A stretch of DNA of 47,930 nucleotides from Oligoflexia bacterium (GCA_019694465.1 JAIBBV010000024.1:1-47930); one strand, 5' to 3'. Counted from the first letter of the stretch, positions 9,404 to 19,147 are shown. Program-made: numbers and translations. Notes: a model not told the origin generated them from the letters alone.

Positions 9404-11979
9404 AATCGTGGATTCGAGAATAGGTTAATTTGAAGCTCTCGCAGCACAATCTCTACCAGTATCAGTAACAGAGCGACAAGTACAAACCATGGCGTCAAAT
9501 CATGCCGCTCCAGCTGAACATATGTTTGCGCTCGTAGGTCTGCGGGCTGGGGGTTAATTCTGCCGCCACTTGCATCAGCCAGATACGATAGCAAGGCACC
9601 ATCAAACCCCTCACCCTTTCGCTCGCCAAAGAGGCTGCCCGGCAAACTGAAGGCAACTGGCGCCAACTTAACACCGTCTGCAATTACTGACAGATCATAC
9701 CTACCAGCCATTATGCCCGGCACAACACTTTGATAGTGCCCAGCTGAGATACTCGTAAAGCCAACGCTACGCTCCTCACCACTCGGCAAACGCAGAAGTG
9801 CTCGCACCGAGCCAGGAGTCTTATCGCTAAAAATACTCAAATCAAGATTTAAGTTTGACTTAGCTACGGTAGTACGCAAATCGAAGCGCACATTGGCGTC
9901 TATAGCATCCTTCTTACGTACCCAATCTACCACTTCACTCCAAAACGTGGCGAAACGCGGCCAAGCTACCCAATAATTGGACCAGCGACCGCTTGCATCT
10001 GAAGTAAATGCGACACTTTTTCCTTTCCCATATCCCCAAGATGCCAGGAGAGGCTCAGCCCGATCTAATCCAAATGCAACCAACTCCAGGTTCGCCCCTT
10101 CTCGCGGTCTGGTCTGTACATATCCCCGCACAGGCGGAAAGGTGCGTATTTCTGTAGTGACAATTTCCCCCGTTCCTTGTCGTACCAAATATTCTAAATC
10201 TTCCTTAAGAGTTTGTTCTCCGCTCCCAATTTTCACATCCATCAGAAATATTTTTGGCAGACTACGCGGATCGTTGGTTTGATAGAATGCGCCCCCTCCC
10301 TGATCGGCCATGGTACGCAACATACCTGGGTCAGTGCCCGAACCCAGGAGGACAGTTGAGACTGTAATACCCAACAAGCGAAGTTGCTTAACCAACTCAA
10401 CATAGTAGGGCCCTTCGTCCGGGATCTTGCCGTCCGTTAGAATAATCATGTGCTTTCGTCCGGCGTTAGCCCGCACCAAACTACGGCGAGCCTCGTCAAT
10501 AGCTGGCAGCAAATTGGTCTGCCCCGCAGGGAAAAGCCTTGAAACTCGATCAATCGCGCGTTCACGATTCTCTCCAACTTGCGACATCTCCACTACAACG
10601 AATGGTGAGGCGTCAAAGCCAACTACCTGTACAAGATCGTCACTCTTGAGGTTGCGTATAGTTTCGCGCGCAGCCTCTTTGGCATAATCTAACTTCTCGC
10701 CATCCGCCATGCTGCGCGACTTATCGAGGACTAGCGACATGGCCAAGTTGAGGCGCTTCTTTACCGTCTCAGGCGGCAGCATTTCCACCGGAATGGCCTT
10801 GGCCACCTCCGTATCCTTGTAGTTTCCAAGCCCGAAACTGCGATTTCCACCCAGCATTACCAAGCCCCCGCCATTCCTGACGTAAGCCTCAATCGCAGGT
10901 AGCATGGCAGCGGGGAGCTGATCGGCGCTTATATTATTTAAAACCAAGCTGGAAAAATCTTCTAGCGCCGGCAATTTCTCCGCACGCAGATCGCCCACAA
11001 AGCTTTTAAGCTGATAGGATTGATTTTCCAAGCCTTCCTTTAAAAACTTGGAATCTTCTGCATTACCGCTAAGAAGCAGAACCTTTTCGCGTGGCTGAGA
11101 AGATAGAAAAATCGATTCAGCACTCGGAGGATAGGCCGAGTTGTCTGGCTTCAATGTGGCTGTAATTTCTTGCACGCCCTCCGCGCTGGGATCGCTTTCT
11201 GCCACCTCCACTATTTCTTGTCCGGCCGGGACAGTGACTGCACGCGATGCGATTACTTTTCCAGCGTGCACGATTTCCAACGTACCACTCAAAGATGTTT
11301 CGGCCGCGTTCTTAAGTGTCGTTCGAATTTCAACACTCTTCTGGGCCGGCGCCACTAAAGGCGCATATAATTTAGCTACCTTAAATGCATCTGTGTGTTG
11401 CGCGCTAATGTCATCTGGCACAAGCGGGTAAACTCGCGAGCCTAGCGAGCGCAAGGCGCCGACCAATCTGCGCGCATCGCCACGAGTTTCTCGCCCATCA
11501 GAAATAAGAATCACGCTTTGGGGCGGCTGCTGCAAAGCAGCCTCTATTCCTGACTCCAAATTTGTGGCGCCGATATCCAGCTTGTTCCAAGAATCCTGCA
11601 GCTGTCGGAAGGTTTGCCCAGATTTCAAGCGAACTGGTGCACTGGCGGCCTTTGCCGAAAACGGCATGACATCCAATGGGACATTGGACGACTCAAGCTG
11701 CCTAGCCCTATCTAATAGTAGCTGCGCTATAGGCGCCTCCATGCTGTCGGAGATATCCATCAGCAGCAGCGCAGAACCACTCTCTCGGCGACTCTCTGTG
11801 TAGGGCCTCGCGCAGGCCAATGCCAGCAACATCAACGCAAAGGCGCGCAGATAAAAAACCGGTCCCGCCAGCGCCAGGCATTTGCGAAATCTTGGAACAA
11901 AGGAAAAGGCCAGCGCCAGCGCAACAACTATCAGCATTGCTAAAAGCGGCACTATTGACGAGAAGCCTTCCAATTTCAT
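9388..11979 (-). CDS. VWA-domain membrane protein with glutamine-amidotransferase-like domain
   Basis: 863 aa. Two N-terminal membrane helices (about 8-28 and 40-58) are followed by a first von Willebrand A-like domain with the MIDAS motif DISDS at 75-79 and ILISDGRETRGD at about 157. A class I glutamine-amidotransferase-like fold (about 295-405; KVLLLSGN, SLVLNNIS, GGGLVMLGGNRSFG) comes next, then a second VWA domain (about 412-590) with MIDAS DKSRS at 419-423 and MIILTDGKIPDEG. A last helix (WFVLVALLLILVEIVL) is near the C-terminus. No catalytic Cys is evident in the amidotransferase-like part, so it is probably structural. The start overlaps the upstream stop as ATGA. Such proteins accompany MoxR ATPases; the exact role is unknown. 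Confidence 0.85.
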   Translation of the reverse strand: MKLEGFSSIVPLLAMLIVVALALAFSFVPRFRKCLALAGPVFYLRAFALMLLALACARPYTESRRESGSALLLMDISDSMEAPIAQLLLDRARQLESSNVPLDVMPFSAKAASAPVRLKSGQTFRQLQDSWNKLDIGATNLESGIEAALQQPPQSVILISDGRETRGDARRLVGALRSLGSRVYPLVPDDISAQHTDAFKVAKLYAPLVAPAQKSVEIRTTLKNAAETSLSGTLEIVHAGKVIASRAVTVPAGQEIVEVAESDPSAEGVQEITATLKPDNSAYPPSAESIFLSSQPREKVLLLSGNAEDSKFLKEGLENQSYQLKSFVGDLRAEKLPALEDFSSLVLNNISADQLPAAMLPAIEAYVRNGGGLVMLGGNRSFGLGNYKDTEVAKAIPVEMLPPETVKKRLNLAMSLVLDKSRSMADGEKLDYAKEAARETIRNLKSDDLVQVVGFDASPFVVVEMSQVGENRERAIDRVSRLFPAGQTNLLPAIDEARRSLVRANAGRKHMIILTDGKIPDEGPYYVELVKQLRLLGITVSTVLLGSGTDPGMLRTMADQGGGAFYQTNDPRSLPKIFLMDVKIGSGEQTLKEDLEYLVRQGTGEIVTTEIRTFPPVRGYVQTRPREGANLELVAFGLDRAEPLLASWGYGKGKSVAFTSDASGRWSNYWVAWPRFATFWSEVVDWVRKKDAIDANVRFDLRTTVAKSNLNLDLSIFSDKTPGSVRALLRLPSGEERSVGFTSISAGHYQSVVPGIMAGRYDLSVIADGVKLAPVAFSLPGSLFGERKGEGFDGALLSYLADASGGRINPQPADLRAQTYVQLERHDLTPWFVLVALLLILVEIVLRELQINLFSNPRLWRCA

Positions 11980-13835
11980 GCTTGTTCAGCATCCCTAAAC
12001 ATTCGCCGCAGCAGAAGTATTAATAGATCCGCCAACAAGACCAGCAACGCAACCAAAGCCAATGAGGAACTTAGACTAATTCTTGATGATTCACGTTCTG
12101 TTGCATGCTCCCCCAACGCAAGACTTATGGGCCTCGCATTGAAAGTATCCGACTCTTCAGGGTTGAAAAAATTCACAGCAACCCAGGACCCACTTCCGGC
12201 ACGATACAAGCCTGGCAAACTGCCTATGGTCTCAGCTTTACCCAAAGTGGTTTTGTGAGTGACTACGCCGGAGGTACCTAGGAAATCAAACTCTCTAACA
12301 GCTTCCAATCCTGGCACTGCTGAGCCAACTCCAGCAAATCCAGCAGCCAAGGGGGAGTCGGAAATGTATTTCAAGGTGTTCAAAAACAATATGCTAAGGA
12401 AGGGCGCCTTTCCTCCTTCAAATGGCAATACCTCGAACCCTAGAGCCGCGTAACGGAAACCCGAGCGTTCGCCTGCGAAAGCAACCACGCCCTCTCGCGC
12501 CCGCATAAGCTCGTGCGCCCAAACTGGCAAACTGAACACTCTAGTATTGGTGAAAGTAAGCGTAGGCATATTGAGATAGCTAAGGATTGGGTGCGTATCA
12601 TCCCAGCTCGTTACCGGGGAATCGCCACTCAATGCACGAGAAGGGAAGAGGCCCTCTTCAGGTGGCACTACAAATAGCGAATTGATGGGCGGCAGAGCAG
12701 GCGGCGCATAATGATGAAAAATTGCTCCTGAGTATGTCCTCCAGTCCGCCTCTGTAACTAACTGACCAGAGGAGGAAGGCGCGCGGCTATCTATTTGTAC
12801 CGCCGCCAAGCGGTCCAAACCCAATGCATGCGCATCTATATCGCTCACCAACAGAATCTTTTGTTTGCCAAGCGCCCTAGAAATCCAGGCCTCATTATCT
12901 GCCGATATGGCGTCAGCATGCGGGGAGATGACACTACGCTCAACTACTGCACGCGCAAAGAAGCTCTCAAATCCCTTGGGCAAAGCGGAGAATTCCACTT
13001 CAACTTGCCCCATTTTCGGGACGACAACTGACTTCTCCTGGACGCGAGAGTATGCTTGCAACATATCATCTACCACGCCATACAGTTCTACCTTTACAGG
13101 CACCAACTCCGGCGCAAAAGCGTAAATCGAAATACGCAGCGTGTTTCCATCAGCAACAAAACTAATATTAGAAATCGCCACGTTGGGCTGCCCAGCTACA
13201 TTTGGGCGAATACTTAAAAAGTCGAGTGCAGTGGAGGCCTGCGCGCCACCCAACTCAAGCGTGCGATCGCTAACTACAACTAAGCGATCTACTCCCGAGC
13301 GGCCAAGCAACTGTGGAATCGCTAGCTCAAGCCGATCTTGGGCGTAAGTCGGCTCAATCTCTGACAGCGTAGACAACGCCTCTGAGGCGCTCACCGCTGC
13401 AGTTGTCACTGCTCGCAATCTAGGCGAGCTTGCAAATACTTCCACGCTATCGTTACTGCCTAGACCTGCCAGCACCTCTCGCCCCCGTGCTATAGCTGAA
13501 CTAAATGCACTCCCACCAATCGTCTGGGCTGCACTTGCTTGATTCATGCTGAAGGAGTTATCGATCAGCAACACAACCTGCTGAGCTGGCGCTGCTTTGT
13601 ACAACCCGGCAATAGCTGCTGTTAAAATCGCCAGCACAAGAACTTCAAAAAAGAATCTCGCCGGGGGCGTAAAGACGCGACGTGCCCGCGAAATGTTTTG
13701 CAGCTGCTTTAGTAGAAAAGTGGTAGGGGCCACTAGGCGCTTCCCTACTCCACGTTTTCTATATACGAATACGAGCACCCCTATTCCAAGTGGCAGTAGG
13801 GCTAAAGCAGCTGGATAAGAAAATCCGTAATTCAT
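11976..13835 (-). CDS. BatA-type VWA membrane protein
   Basis: 619 aa. The N-terminus (FSYPAALALLPLGIGVLVFVY) with a second helix at about 62-80 is the BatA/aerotolerance N-terminal arrangement. A VWA domain follows, with the MIDAS DNSFS at 92-96. A long beta-rich middle and a C-terminal membrane helix (SLALVALLVLLADLLILLL) ending in a positively charged tail complete it. The start codon overlaps the stop of the DUF58 gene as ATGA, and its own stop overlaps the next VWA gene the same way, so the three products are made in step. In related clusters these proteins form membrane complexes loaded or remodelled by MoxR; function is inferred from context. Confidence 0.82.
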   Translation of the reverse strand: MNYGFSYPAALALLPLGIGVLVFVYRKRGVGKRLVAPTTFLLKQLQNISRARRVFTPPARFFFEVLVLAILTAAIAGLYKAAPAQQVVLLIDNSFSMNQASAAQTIGGSAFSSAIARGREVLAGLGSNDSVEVFASSPRLRAVTTAAVSASEALSTLSEIEPTYAQDRLELAIPQLLGRSGVDRLVVVSDRTLELGGAQASTALDFLSIRPNVAGQPNVAISNISFVADGNTLRISIYAFAPELVPVKVELYGVVDDMLQAYSRVQEKSVVVPKMGQVEVEFSALPKGFESFFARAVVERSVISPHADAISADNEAWISRALGKQKILLVSDIDAHALGLDRLAAVQIDSRAPSSSGQLVTEADWRTYSGAIFHHYAPPALPPINSLFVVPPEEGLFPSRALSGDSPVTSWDDTHPILSYLNMPTLTFTNTRVFSLPVWAHELMRAREGVVAFAGERSGFRYAALGFEVLPFEGGKAPFLSILFLNTLKYISDSPLAAGFAGVGSAVPGLEAVREFDFLGTSGVVTHKTTLGKAETIGSLPGLYRAGSGSWVAVNFFNPEESDTFNARPISLALGEHATERESSRISLSSSLALVALLVLLADLLILLLRRMFRDAEQA

Positions 13836-14713
13836 CTCAGCAGCCCCGTGCGTGGCAGAGTTTGCAACAATACTTCTTCAAGATCTTGATTTGTATCAGC
13901 CTGGGTAAAAGCTATCCCTGCGCTTCTGCAATATTCATCTACCCGCTCAACGTGCTCATTTAACAAACGGCCATAGCGAGCACGGACTTCATCGCTCATA
14001 TTCAGTTCAACGCTGGCGGAAGTCTCGCTATCTATTGCTACCACATCACTCTCGCTCTTAAACGGCTCGCGATCCTCAGGGCTAAGAATCTGCAGTGCCG
14101 TAATATCTAGGTTCTTGGCGCGTAAGGCTAAGAAAAGCCGTTCAACCTCTTCGAACGGGAGAAGAAAATCAGAGATAAAGAGCGCTACACCGGGAAAGCG
14201 CACTCGACTTAGGGCGGCCTTAAATTCGCGTTCAAATACCGCCGTTGGCAGGGGCTTAATTGCTGCAAGGTCACGCGCCAAATGGTGAATCGCTCGCGCG
14301 CCGAACAGCAGTGGGCTAACATATGAACCTGGTATAGCCACTCGTACCGAGTCTTGCTCAAGCAAAGCTACGTAGGCCACGCCAAGAACAATTTCTATCA
14401 CCCGCTGCCACTTGCGTCCCTCAGGCGGATTAAACATCGAGGAACTTGGGTCAACAACAATTAGTACCGTTAGATCTTGATCCTCTTTAAATGTCTTTAC
14501 GATTAACTTTTCGCTGCGTGCGTATACTCCCCAATCGATATGTCTCGGGTTGTCCCCCAACTCATAGCGACGGTAATCAGCAAACTCAATCCCATGACCC
14601 CTTTTTACCGACACGTGCCCGCCTTGCCGCGAGCCAAGAAAAGCACGGCGCGCATGCACCTTTAGCATCCCTAAGTGCTTCAATAGACGTGGACTAAAAA
14701 CTTCTGGGAGCAC
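13832..14713 (-). CDS. DUF58-domain protein (MoxR-associated VWA-like)
   Basis: 293 aa and soluble. The family block DNPRHIDWGVYARSEKL is at residues 55-70 and a VWA-type fold follows, with VDPSSSM (87-93) as the likely metal-ion site. FPGVALFISDFLLPFEEVE is the usual later strand. DUF58 proteins sit beside MoxR ATPases in most bacteria and are thought to be their partner or adaptor. Here the gene starts 15 nt after moxR and ends with an ATGA overlap into the BatA-type gene. The length is slightly shorter than membrane-bound DUF58 proteins because it has no N-terminal helices. Confidence 0.9.
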   Translation of the reverse strand: MLPEVFSPRLLKHLGMLKVHARRAFLGSRQGGHVSVKRGHGIEFADYRRYELGDNPRHIDWGVYARSEKLIVKTFKEDQDLTVLIVVDPSSSMFNPPEGRKWQRVIEIVLGVAYVALLEQDSVRVAIPGSYVSPLLFGARAIHHLARDLAAIKPLPTAVFEREFKAALSRVRFPGVALFISDFLLPFEEVERLFLALRAKNLDITALQILSPEDREPFKSESDVVAIDSETSASVELNMSDEVRARYGRLLNEHVERVDEYCRSAGIAFTQADTNQDLEEVLLQTLPRTGLLR

Positions 14714-14728
14714 GCATGTCCTCCGCTA

Positions 14729-15748
14729 CTATTTGGCCGTCCGTACCTGCTCAATCACATCATCAGATGTGACCCCATCGGCCTCAGCCTGAAAGTTTAG
14801 AATTAGTCGATGGCGTAGTGCTGGCAAAATTGCCGATCTAATATCCTCAAATGCTAAGTTGACGCGAGAATCGAGGACCGCCGATACTTTTGCCAGCATT
14901 ACTACAGCCTGCGCCCCACGCGGCCCCGGTCCAAAGCGTACATACTTCTGAGTGAGTTGGGTGGCAAAGTCACTACCGGGAGTTAGGGCTGACAGCATTC
15001 GTACCAACACTTCTTGCATTGGATCTGCCACAGCCACCTGCCGTACCAACTTTTTCATGTGCTCTATGCGTTGAAGCATCTCGCTCTCAGCAAAAACAGT
15101 CTGAGCCTCAGGAATGCTCACCCCGGTGGTTCGTCGAAGAATCTCCTTCAAATCATTCGAAGAGGGCGGAGAGACAAGCACCTTGGTCATAAATCGGTCG
15201 AGCTGTGCTTCTGGAAGGGGGTACGTCCCTTCGAGCTCTACAGGATTTTGCGTAGCTAGCACGAAGAATGGCTGCGGGAGTCGATGAGTTTCCCCCAGCA
15301 CGGAGACTTGGCGCTCCTCCATCGCCTCCAGTAGAGCTGCCTGGGTCTTTGGGGTGGCACGGTTAATTTCATCTGCAAGTACTATATTGGCAAAAACTGG
15401 GCCCGGCTTAAAAACAAAGGTACGCTTACCACTTTCATCCTCAGTTAAGACTTGAGTCCCAGTAACATCTGAGGGCATTAAATCGGGAGTGAACTGGATG
15501 CGTCGAAAGCTTAATCCCAGCGAGCGAGAAATAGACTTAACTAGCAACGTCTTGCCTAAGCCTGGCACGCCTTCCAGCAAGACATGCCCTCCAGCAAAAA
15601 TGGAAGATAGTGTTCGCCGCACGACTTCGTGCATGCCTACGATGACACGACCAACTTCACCTTCAACACGCGAAAACGTTTCATTGAAAGCAGAAATTTC
15701 GCCCTCTAGCTTCTCAGCCAACTCTTCAGAAGATTGTTTATCATTCAT
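14729..15748 (-). CDS. MoxR-family AAA+ ATPase
   Basis: 339 aa. Walker A GVPGLGKT at 60-67, Walker B IVLADE at 122-127, sensor 1 region FFVLATQNPVELEGTYPLPE at 161-180 and AQLDRF (arginine-finger region) are all present. The C-terminal helical lid ends in RHRLILNFQAEADGV. MoxR proteins use ATP to assemble or activate metal- or VWA-dependent complexes. Genes on both sides (DUF58, two VWA membrane proteins, a low-complexity membrane protein) are the typical partners. All motifs look intact, so it should be an active ATPase. Confidence 0.95.
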   Translation of the reverse strand: MNDKQSSEELAEKLEGEISAFNETFSRVEGEVGRVIVGMHEVVRRTLSSIFAGGHVLLEGVPGLGKTLLVKSISRSLGLSFRRIQFTPDLMPSDVTGTQVLTEDESGKRTFVFKPGPVFANIVLADEINRATPKTQAALLEAMEERQVSVLGETHRLPQPFFVLATQNPVELEGTYPLPEAQLDRFMTKVLVSPPSSNDLKEILRRTTGVSIPEAQTVFAESEMLQRIEHMKKLVRQVAVADPMQEVLVRMLSALTPGSDFATQLTQKYVRFGPGPRGAQAVVMLAKVSAVLDSRVNLAFEDIRSAILPALRHRLILNFQAEADGVTSDDVIEQVRTAK

Positions 15749-15771
15749 ATGCCTTCTCCCGTTAATCTACA

Positions 15772-17568
15772 TCAGCGCAAAAGATCCTTGTATTCAAGCG
15801 GCACCGGCTGAGAGCTTTCCTCCTTCCGGATCTCCGGCCGTGCTAGCTTAACATCATCAATGGTTGTCTTAAACTTAGCTGGCGCTTTGTTCTTAGCCCG
15901 CGAACCTTCCTTGCCAGTAAAGCGCTCATCCAGCTTCTCTTCCTTGTTGGGGATGACGGTCTCATTGAAGCCCTTTCTACCCTCAAGCGGATCCTTGCCA
16001 GGGCCATCACCCTCACTAAAACGCTTAGTTGTCTCTCCCTGCGCGCCAAGTGAGCTTTGTGTAGCATTATTATCTTCACTTGCCTTCTGAGGCTGTGAGC
16101 TCTCCCCTGACTTAGGGTCAGTTTTTTGCTTTCCGCGATTGCCCTGCTGCCCAGGACTATCTTTGGGCTGTTCATTTTGGCCCTTGTCCTTACCCTCTGA
16201 TGGCTGATTGGGTTTGCCACCACTGCCTTGCTCAGACTTCTGCCCCTGCGGCCCCTTATCCTGCCCAGGCCCTTGGCCCTTATCCGCACCCGCAGCTGAG
16301 TCGGCCTTTGACTGGGCTTCCTTCTGTGCAGCATCCTTAAGGTCTTTAAGTGCTCCCTCTGCCTTATCGAGAGCTTGTTGCTCCTTCTGATCGCCACCTT
16401 GCTTGCCTGTCTGACTGCTCTTAGCTTCCTTTTGCTCGGACTGTCCTGACTGGCCCTGCTTAGACTCTCCTGCTTCACCCTTCTCAGGCTGGTTTTTCTG
16501 AGAGCCGGAACTTCCTTCACCTGCTTGCCCAGCCTGACTCTGTTGACTCTTATCGGAGCCGCTGCCTCCCTCCTTACTTTCACTTCCCTGCTTGGAATCC
16601 TTGCCCTGACCCTGCTGCTGCCCCTGCTCCCCGCCCTGTTGCCCCTGATCACCAGAATCCTTGGACTGACTTTCCTTTTGTCCCTGCTCATCTCCCTTTG
16701 AACTCTTGTCATGTTGCACGTCAGGCTCGTTCTGTGGCTGCTGCTCCTTTTGCTTCTCCTTATCTTGCTGTGCAGAAGTTGGAACAGGCGATGGAGTAGG
16801 AGTGGCTGTTGGGGCAGCACTAGCCTGTTCAGGCCCAGGCGTCGGCAGATTAACTTCCTCAGAGTTTTGCTCCAGCTCTGTTTGGGCCTTATCAATCTCT
16901 GCCTGTGCCTTATCAAGCGCCTCACGAACTTCTTCCGCGCTAAGCGGCTTGTCTTCAACTGCCTTGGCTAGCTGTTCAAGCTTCTGCTTTACCGCTTCTG
17001 GCAGGGCGGGCTCTTCTCGCACTATGTCGCGCAGGACTTCGGCTTGCTTCAAATTCTCGATCCCAACAAGCTCAACACCGCTTCGCCCGAACCACACTGC
17101 GCAAGCAATTAAAACTGTCGATAGCCCTAGGCCAACATAGTCCTTTGTATATGAGTGCTGTGGCAACAAAGCCGAAGGCGGCATACCGGTCATGCAAGAC
17201 TGAATCTGCTTAGCAATAATGTGTCTAGTTACAGCGTAGTCAGTCGCATCAGGCGCCAGAGAGGCCCAGGTGACGCAGCGATCCTTAGATCGCAATAACG
17301 AGTCAAGAATACGCGCCGATTCGAAGCGTGAAATCGCTACGGGCCAAGAGAACCAAAATACAGTGGCACAAAAGAGCAATCCTAATGCAGATACTCCGCC
17401 CAACACCAACGCAATAGGCAGACCAGAACGAACTAACAAAGCAAATATGGTCCAGGTTAGCGCTACTACCAATAAAAGAAGCACCACCAGCCGAATTAAG
17501 CGACGAACAATTATCGTCCTTTGAAGCCGTGCTAGTGCCTGGTCAACGCTTGAATCAAGGCGCTGCAT
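15772..17568 (-). CDS. Membrane protein with long Gln/Lys/Ser/Gly-rich low-complexity region
   Basis: 598 aa from the ATG at 17568 (MQRLDSSVDQ); the frame continues upstream into mltG, but that extension is unlikely. Hydrophobic segments lie at about 27-46, 50-75 and 144-161. A helical, coiled-coil-like stretch (185-240) and a Pro/Thr linker (241-265) follow. Residues about 266-530 consist almost wholly of Gln, Lys, Gly, Ser, Glu and Asp without a fixed repeat unit. The last 60 residues are of normal composition. The layout recalls the DUF4175/BatX-like membrane proteins found in MoxR clusters, but I cannot name the family firmly. It overlaps mltG by 14 nt and is 23 nt from moxR. Confidence 0.75.
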   Translation of the reverse strand: MQRLDSSVDQALARLQRTIIVRRLIRLVVLLLLVVALTWTIFALLVRSGLPIALVLGGVSALGLLFCATVFWFSWPVAISRFESARILDSLLRSKDRCVTWASLAPDATDYAVTRHIIAKQIQSCMTGMPPSALLPQHSYTKDYVGLGLSTVLIACAVWFGRSGVELVGIENLKQAEVLRDIVREEPALPEAVKQKLEQLAKAVEDKPLSAEEVREALDKAQAEIDKAQTELEQNSEEVNLPTPGPEQASAAPTATPTPSPVPTSAQQDKEKQKEQQPQNEPDVQHDKSSKGDEQGQKESQSKDSGDQGQQGGEQGQQQGQGKDSKQGSESKEGGSGSDKSQQSQAGQAGEGSSGSQKNQPEKGEAGESKQGQSGQSEQKEAKSSQTGKQGGDQKEQQALDKAEGALKDLKDAAQKEAQSKADSAAGADKGQGPGQDKGPQGQKSEQGSGGKPNQPSEGKDKGQNEQPKDSPGQQGNRGKQKTDPKSGESSQPQKASEDNNATQSSLGAQGETTKRFSEGDGPGKDPLEGRKGFNETVIPNKEEKLDERFTGKEGSRAKNKAPAKFKTTIDDVKLARPEIRKEESSQPVPLEYKDLLR

Positions 17569-18640
17569 TGTCTTGCACTGCCTGAGCCTGCTGCTGGGCC
17601 AATGCCGCCGCGGCAGCAGCGGCTGCAGCTGCACGGCGACCACGCTGGTAGAGGTTCACCGCCTCGTTATGCTCTTGCAAGGTTGTGGAGAAAACGTGTT
17701 TACCGTTGCCGTCAGAAACGAAGAACAAATAAGTAGAATCTCGTGGATACAAAGCTGCCTTTATCGCAGAGTCGCCAGGATTCCCGATTGGTCCCGGAGG
17801 CAGACCAAAGTTCATGTAGGTATTATAAGGTGTGGGAGTTTGCAGGTCCTCTTTCGTAAGATTACCGTTAAAATTCGGAATCCCATAAATCACTGTGGGG
17901 TCAGACTGCAGCTTCATCCCCTGACTCAAACGATTGTGAAAGACAGAGGAAATCAGAGGCTGTTCTTCTACGTTACCAGACTCTTTTTCAATGATAGAGG
18001 CCAAGATCAAGATCTCATGACGCGAAAGCTGAAGCTCATCAGCACGATTTGAAAAATCTGCTGGCCAACGCTTTTCTCCCTCTTCCAGCATGCGCCAAAT
18101 AATATCACGCGGGGTAATTGGCCGCGAGAAATAGTAAGTTTCTGGGAATAGATAGCCTTCGAAACTTCCACCAGCGATTCCAGCAGACGCGAGCAGCTTA
18201 GGATCAGTCAAGGCTACGTCGAATTCTTGCTGAGAGACAAGACCAGCGGCTTCTACTACCTTACCAAGCTCCCAGATTGACGTGCCTTCCTTTACGACCA
18301 CCTTACGCTTGAAAACTTCACCAGAAGCGAGCTTACGCAAAATCGCTCGCGGATCCATGGCTGGGGAAATTTCGTATTCGCCAGCATTGATAGCTCGATC
18401 AGACTTCCTCATGCGCGCAAGGAGTTCGAGACTCCACCAGTGCCTAACCAAGCCCTTTTCCTGCAACAACTTGCAAATAGAGCGGAAGGTATGATCTGGA
18501 CCAATCTCTACAAGTACCGTGTTCGTATCGGCAGTATTGGCAGGCTCCAGGAATGCATCACGCATCACCATATACGTGATGACCGCGACAATGACTGGAA
18601 TCACTATGATGATGGCTAGTCTAATAGCTGCATTATTCAT
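17555..18640 (-). CDS. mltG: Endolytic murein transglycosylase MltG
   Basis: 361 aa from the ATG at 18640; a TTG at 18655 would add five residues. An N-terminal membrane anchor (AIRLAIIIVIPVIVAVITYMV) precedes the YceG domain. The catalytic region reads LASIIEKESGNVEEQPLISS, with the glutamate in EKES, and SVFHNRLSQGMKLQSDPTVIYG follows. ETYYFSRPITPRDIIWRM and PTPYNTYMNFGLPPGPIGNPG are further family blocks. MltG cuts nascent glycan strands and so sets their length during cell-wall synthesis. The C-terminus carries an unusual Ala/Gln-rich tail. The gene follows ruvX (a common pairing) by 20 nt and overlaps the next gene. Confidence 0.93.
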   Translation of the reverse strand: MNNAAIRLAIIIVIPVIVAVITYMVMRDAFLEPANTADTNTVLVEIGPDHTFRSICKLLQEKGLVRHWWSLELLARMRKSDRAINAGEYEISPAMDPRAILRKLASGEVFKRKVVVKEGTSIWELGKVVEAAGLVSQQEFDVALTDPKLLASAGIAGGSFEGYLFPETYYFSRPITPRDIIWRMLEEGEKRWPADFSNRADELQLSRHEILILASIIEKESGNVEEQPLISSVFHNRLSQGMKLQSDPTVIYGIPNFNGNLTKEDLQTPTPYNTYMNFGLPPGPIGNPGDSAIKAALYPRDSTYLFFVSDGNGKHVFSTTLQEHNEAVNLYQRGRRAAAAAAAAAALAQQQAQAVQDNAAP

Positions 18641-18660
18641 GGGATGTGCGCGCAAAACCC

Positions 18661-19092
18661 CTAAGCTGGCACTTGGCCTTGACGCCGCTTATTCAAAAAC
18701 TCCTGAAGAATAATCGCTGCTGCAGCGGCATCTATAGCTGCCTTAGCGCGCGTACCCTTCTGTTTTGAAGAGCGGGCCAGTTTGGCCTCGGCTTCTAAAC
18801 TGCTGGCATATTCATCGACGAAGAATATATCCAAATTTAGTCGTCTTTTCAGTCTCCTACAAAAATTCTCGACCTTCAAGCACTGCTCATTCGAAGAACC
18901 GTCCTCGCTAAGGGGTATCCCGACTACCAAGCCTACCACTCGCCTCTCAGCTATCAGGCGTAAAATCTCCTGCTCTGCGCGTCCTTGCGCACGATCAAAG
19001 GTGTCAAATGGGCTAGCCAGTATCTCTAACTCATCGCATAGGGCGACCCCAACCCGCTTATCACCGACGTCTAGCCCTAGATATACTCCCAT
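18661..19092 (-). CDS. ruvX: Putative pre-16S rRNA nuclease / Holliday-junction resolvase-like RuvX (YqgF)
   Basis: 143 aa, the usual size. The RNase H-like acidic residues are visible in YLGLDVGDKRVGVAL, near the middle in FFVDEYASSLEAEAKL, and near the end in AAIDAAAAAIILQEFL. VGLVVGIPLSEDGSSNEQC is the typical loop. YqgF proteins mature 16S rRNA and/or resolve branched DNA; both roles are proposed in the literature. It is the promoter-proximal gene of the minus-strand run and divergent from the M23 peptidase gene. Confidence 0.93.
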   Translation of the reverse strand: MGVYLGLDVGDKRVGVALCDELEILASPFDTFDRAQGRAEQEILRLIAERRVVGLVVGIPLSEDGSSNEQCLKVENFCRRLKRRLNLDIFFVDEYASSLEAEAKLARSSKQKGTRAKAAIDAAAAAIILQEFLNKRRQGQVPA

Positions 19093-19147
19093 AATCGCGT
19101 TCTATATTATCAAACAAAGCCTCTAAGCACCAATCTGCTCTGCCCGA

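Noticed and set aside
15843..16958. Open frame of about 370 codons, Arg/Ser/Lys-rich, on the minus strand
   Set aside because: It is the shifted frame of the Gln/Lys/Gly-rich low-complexity gene; composition follows from that gene's codons and there is no domain.
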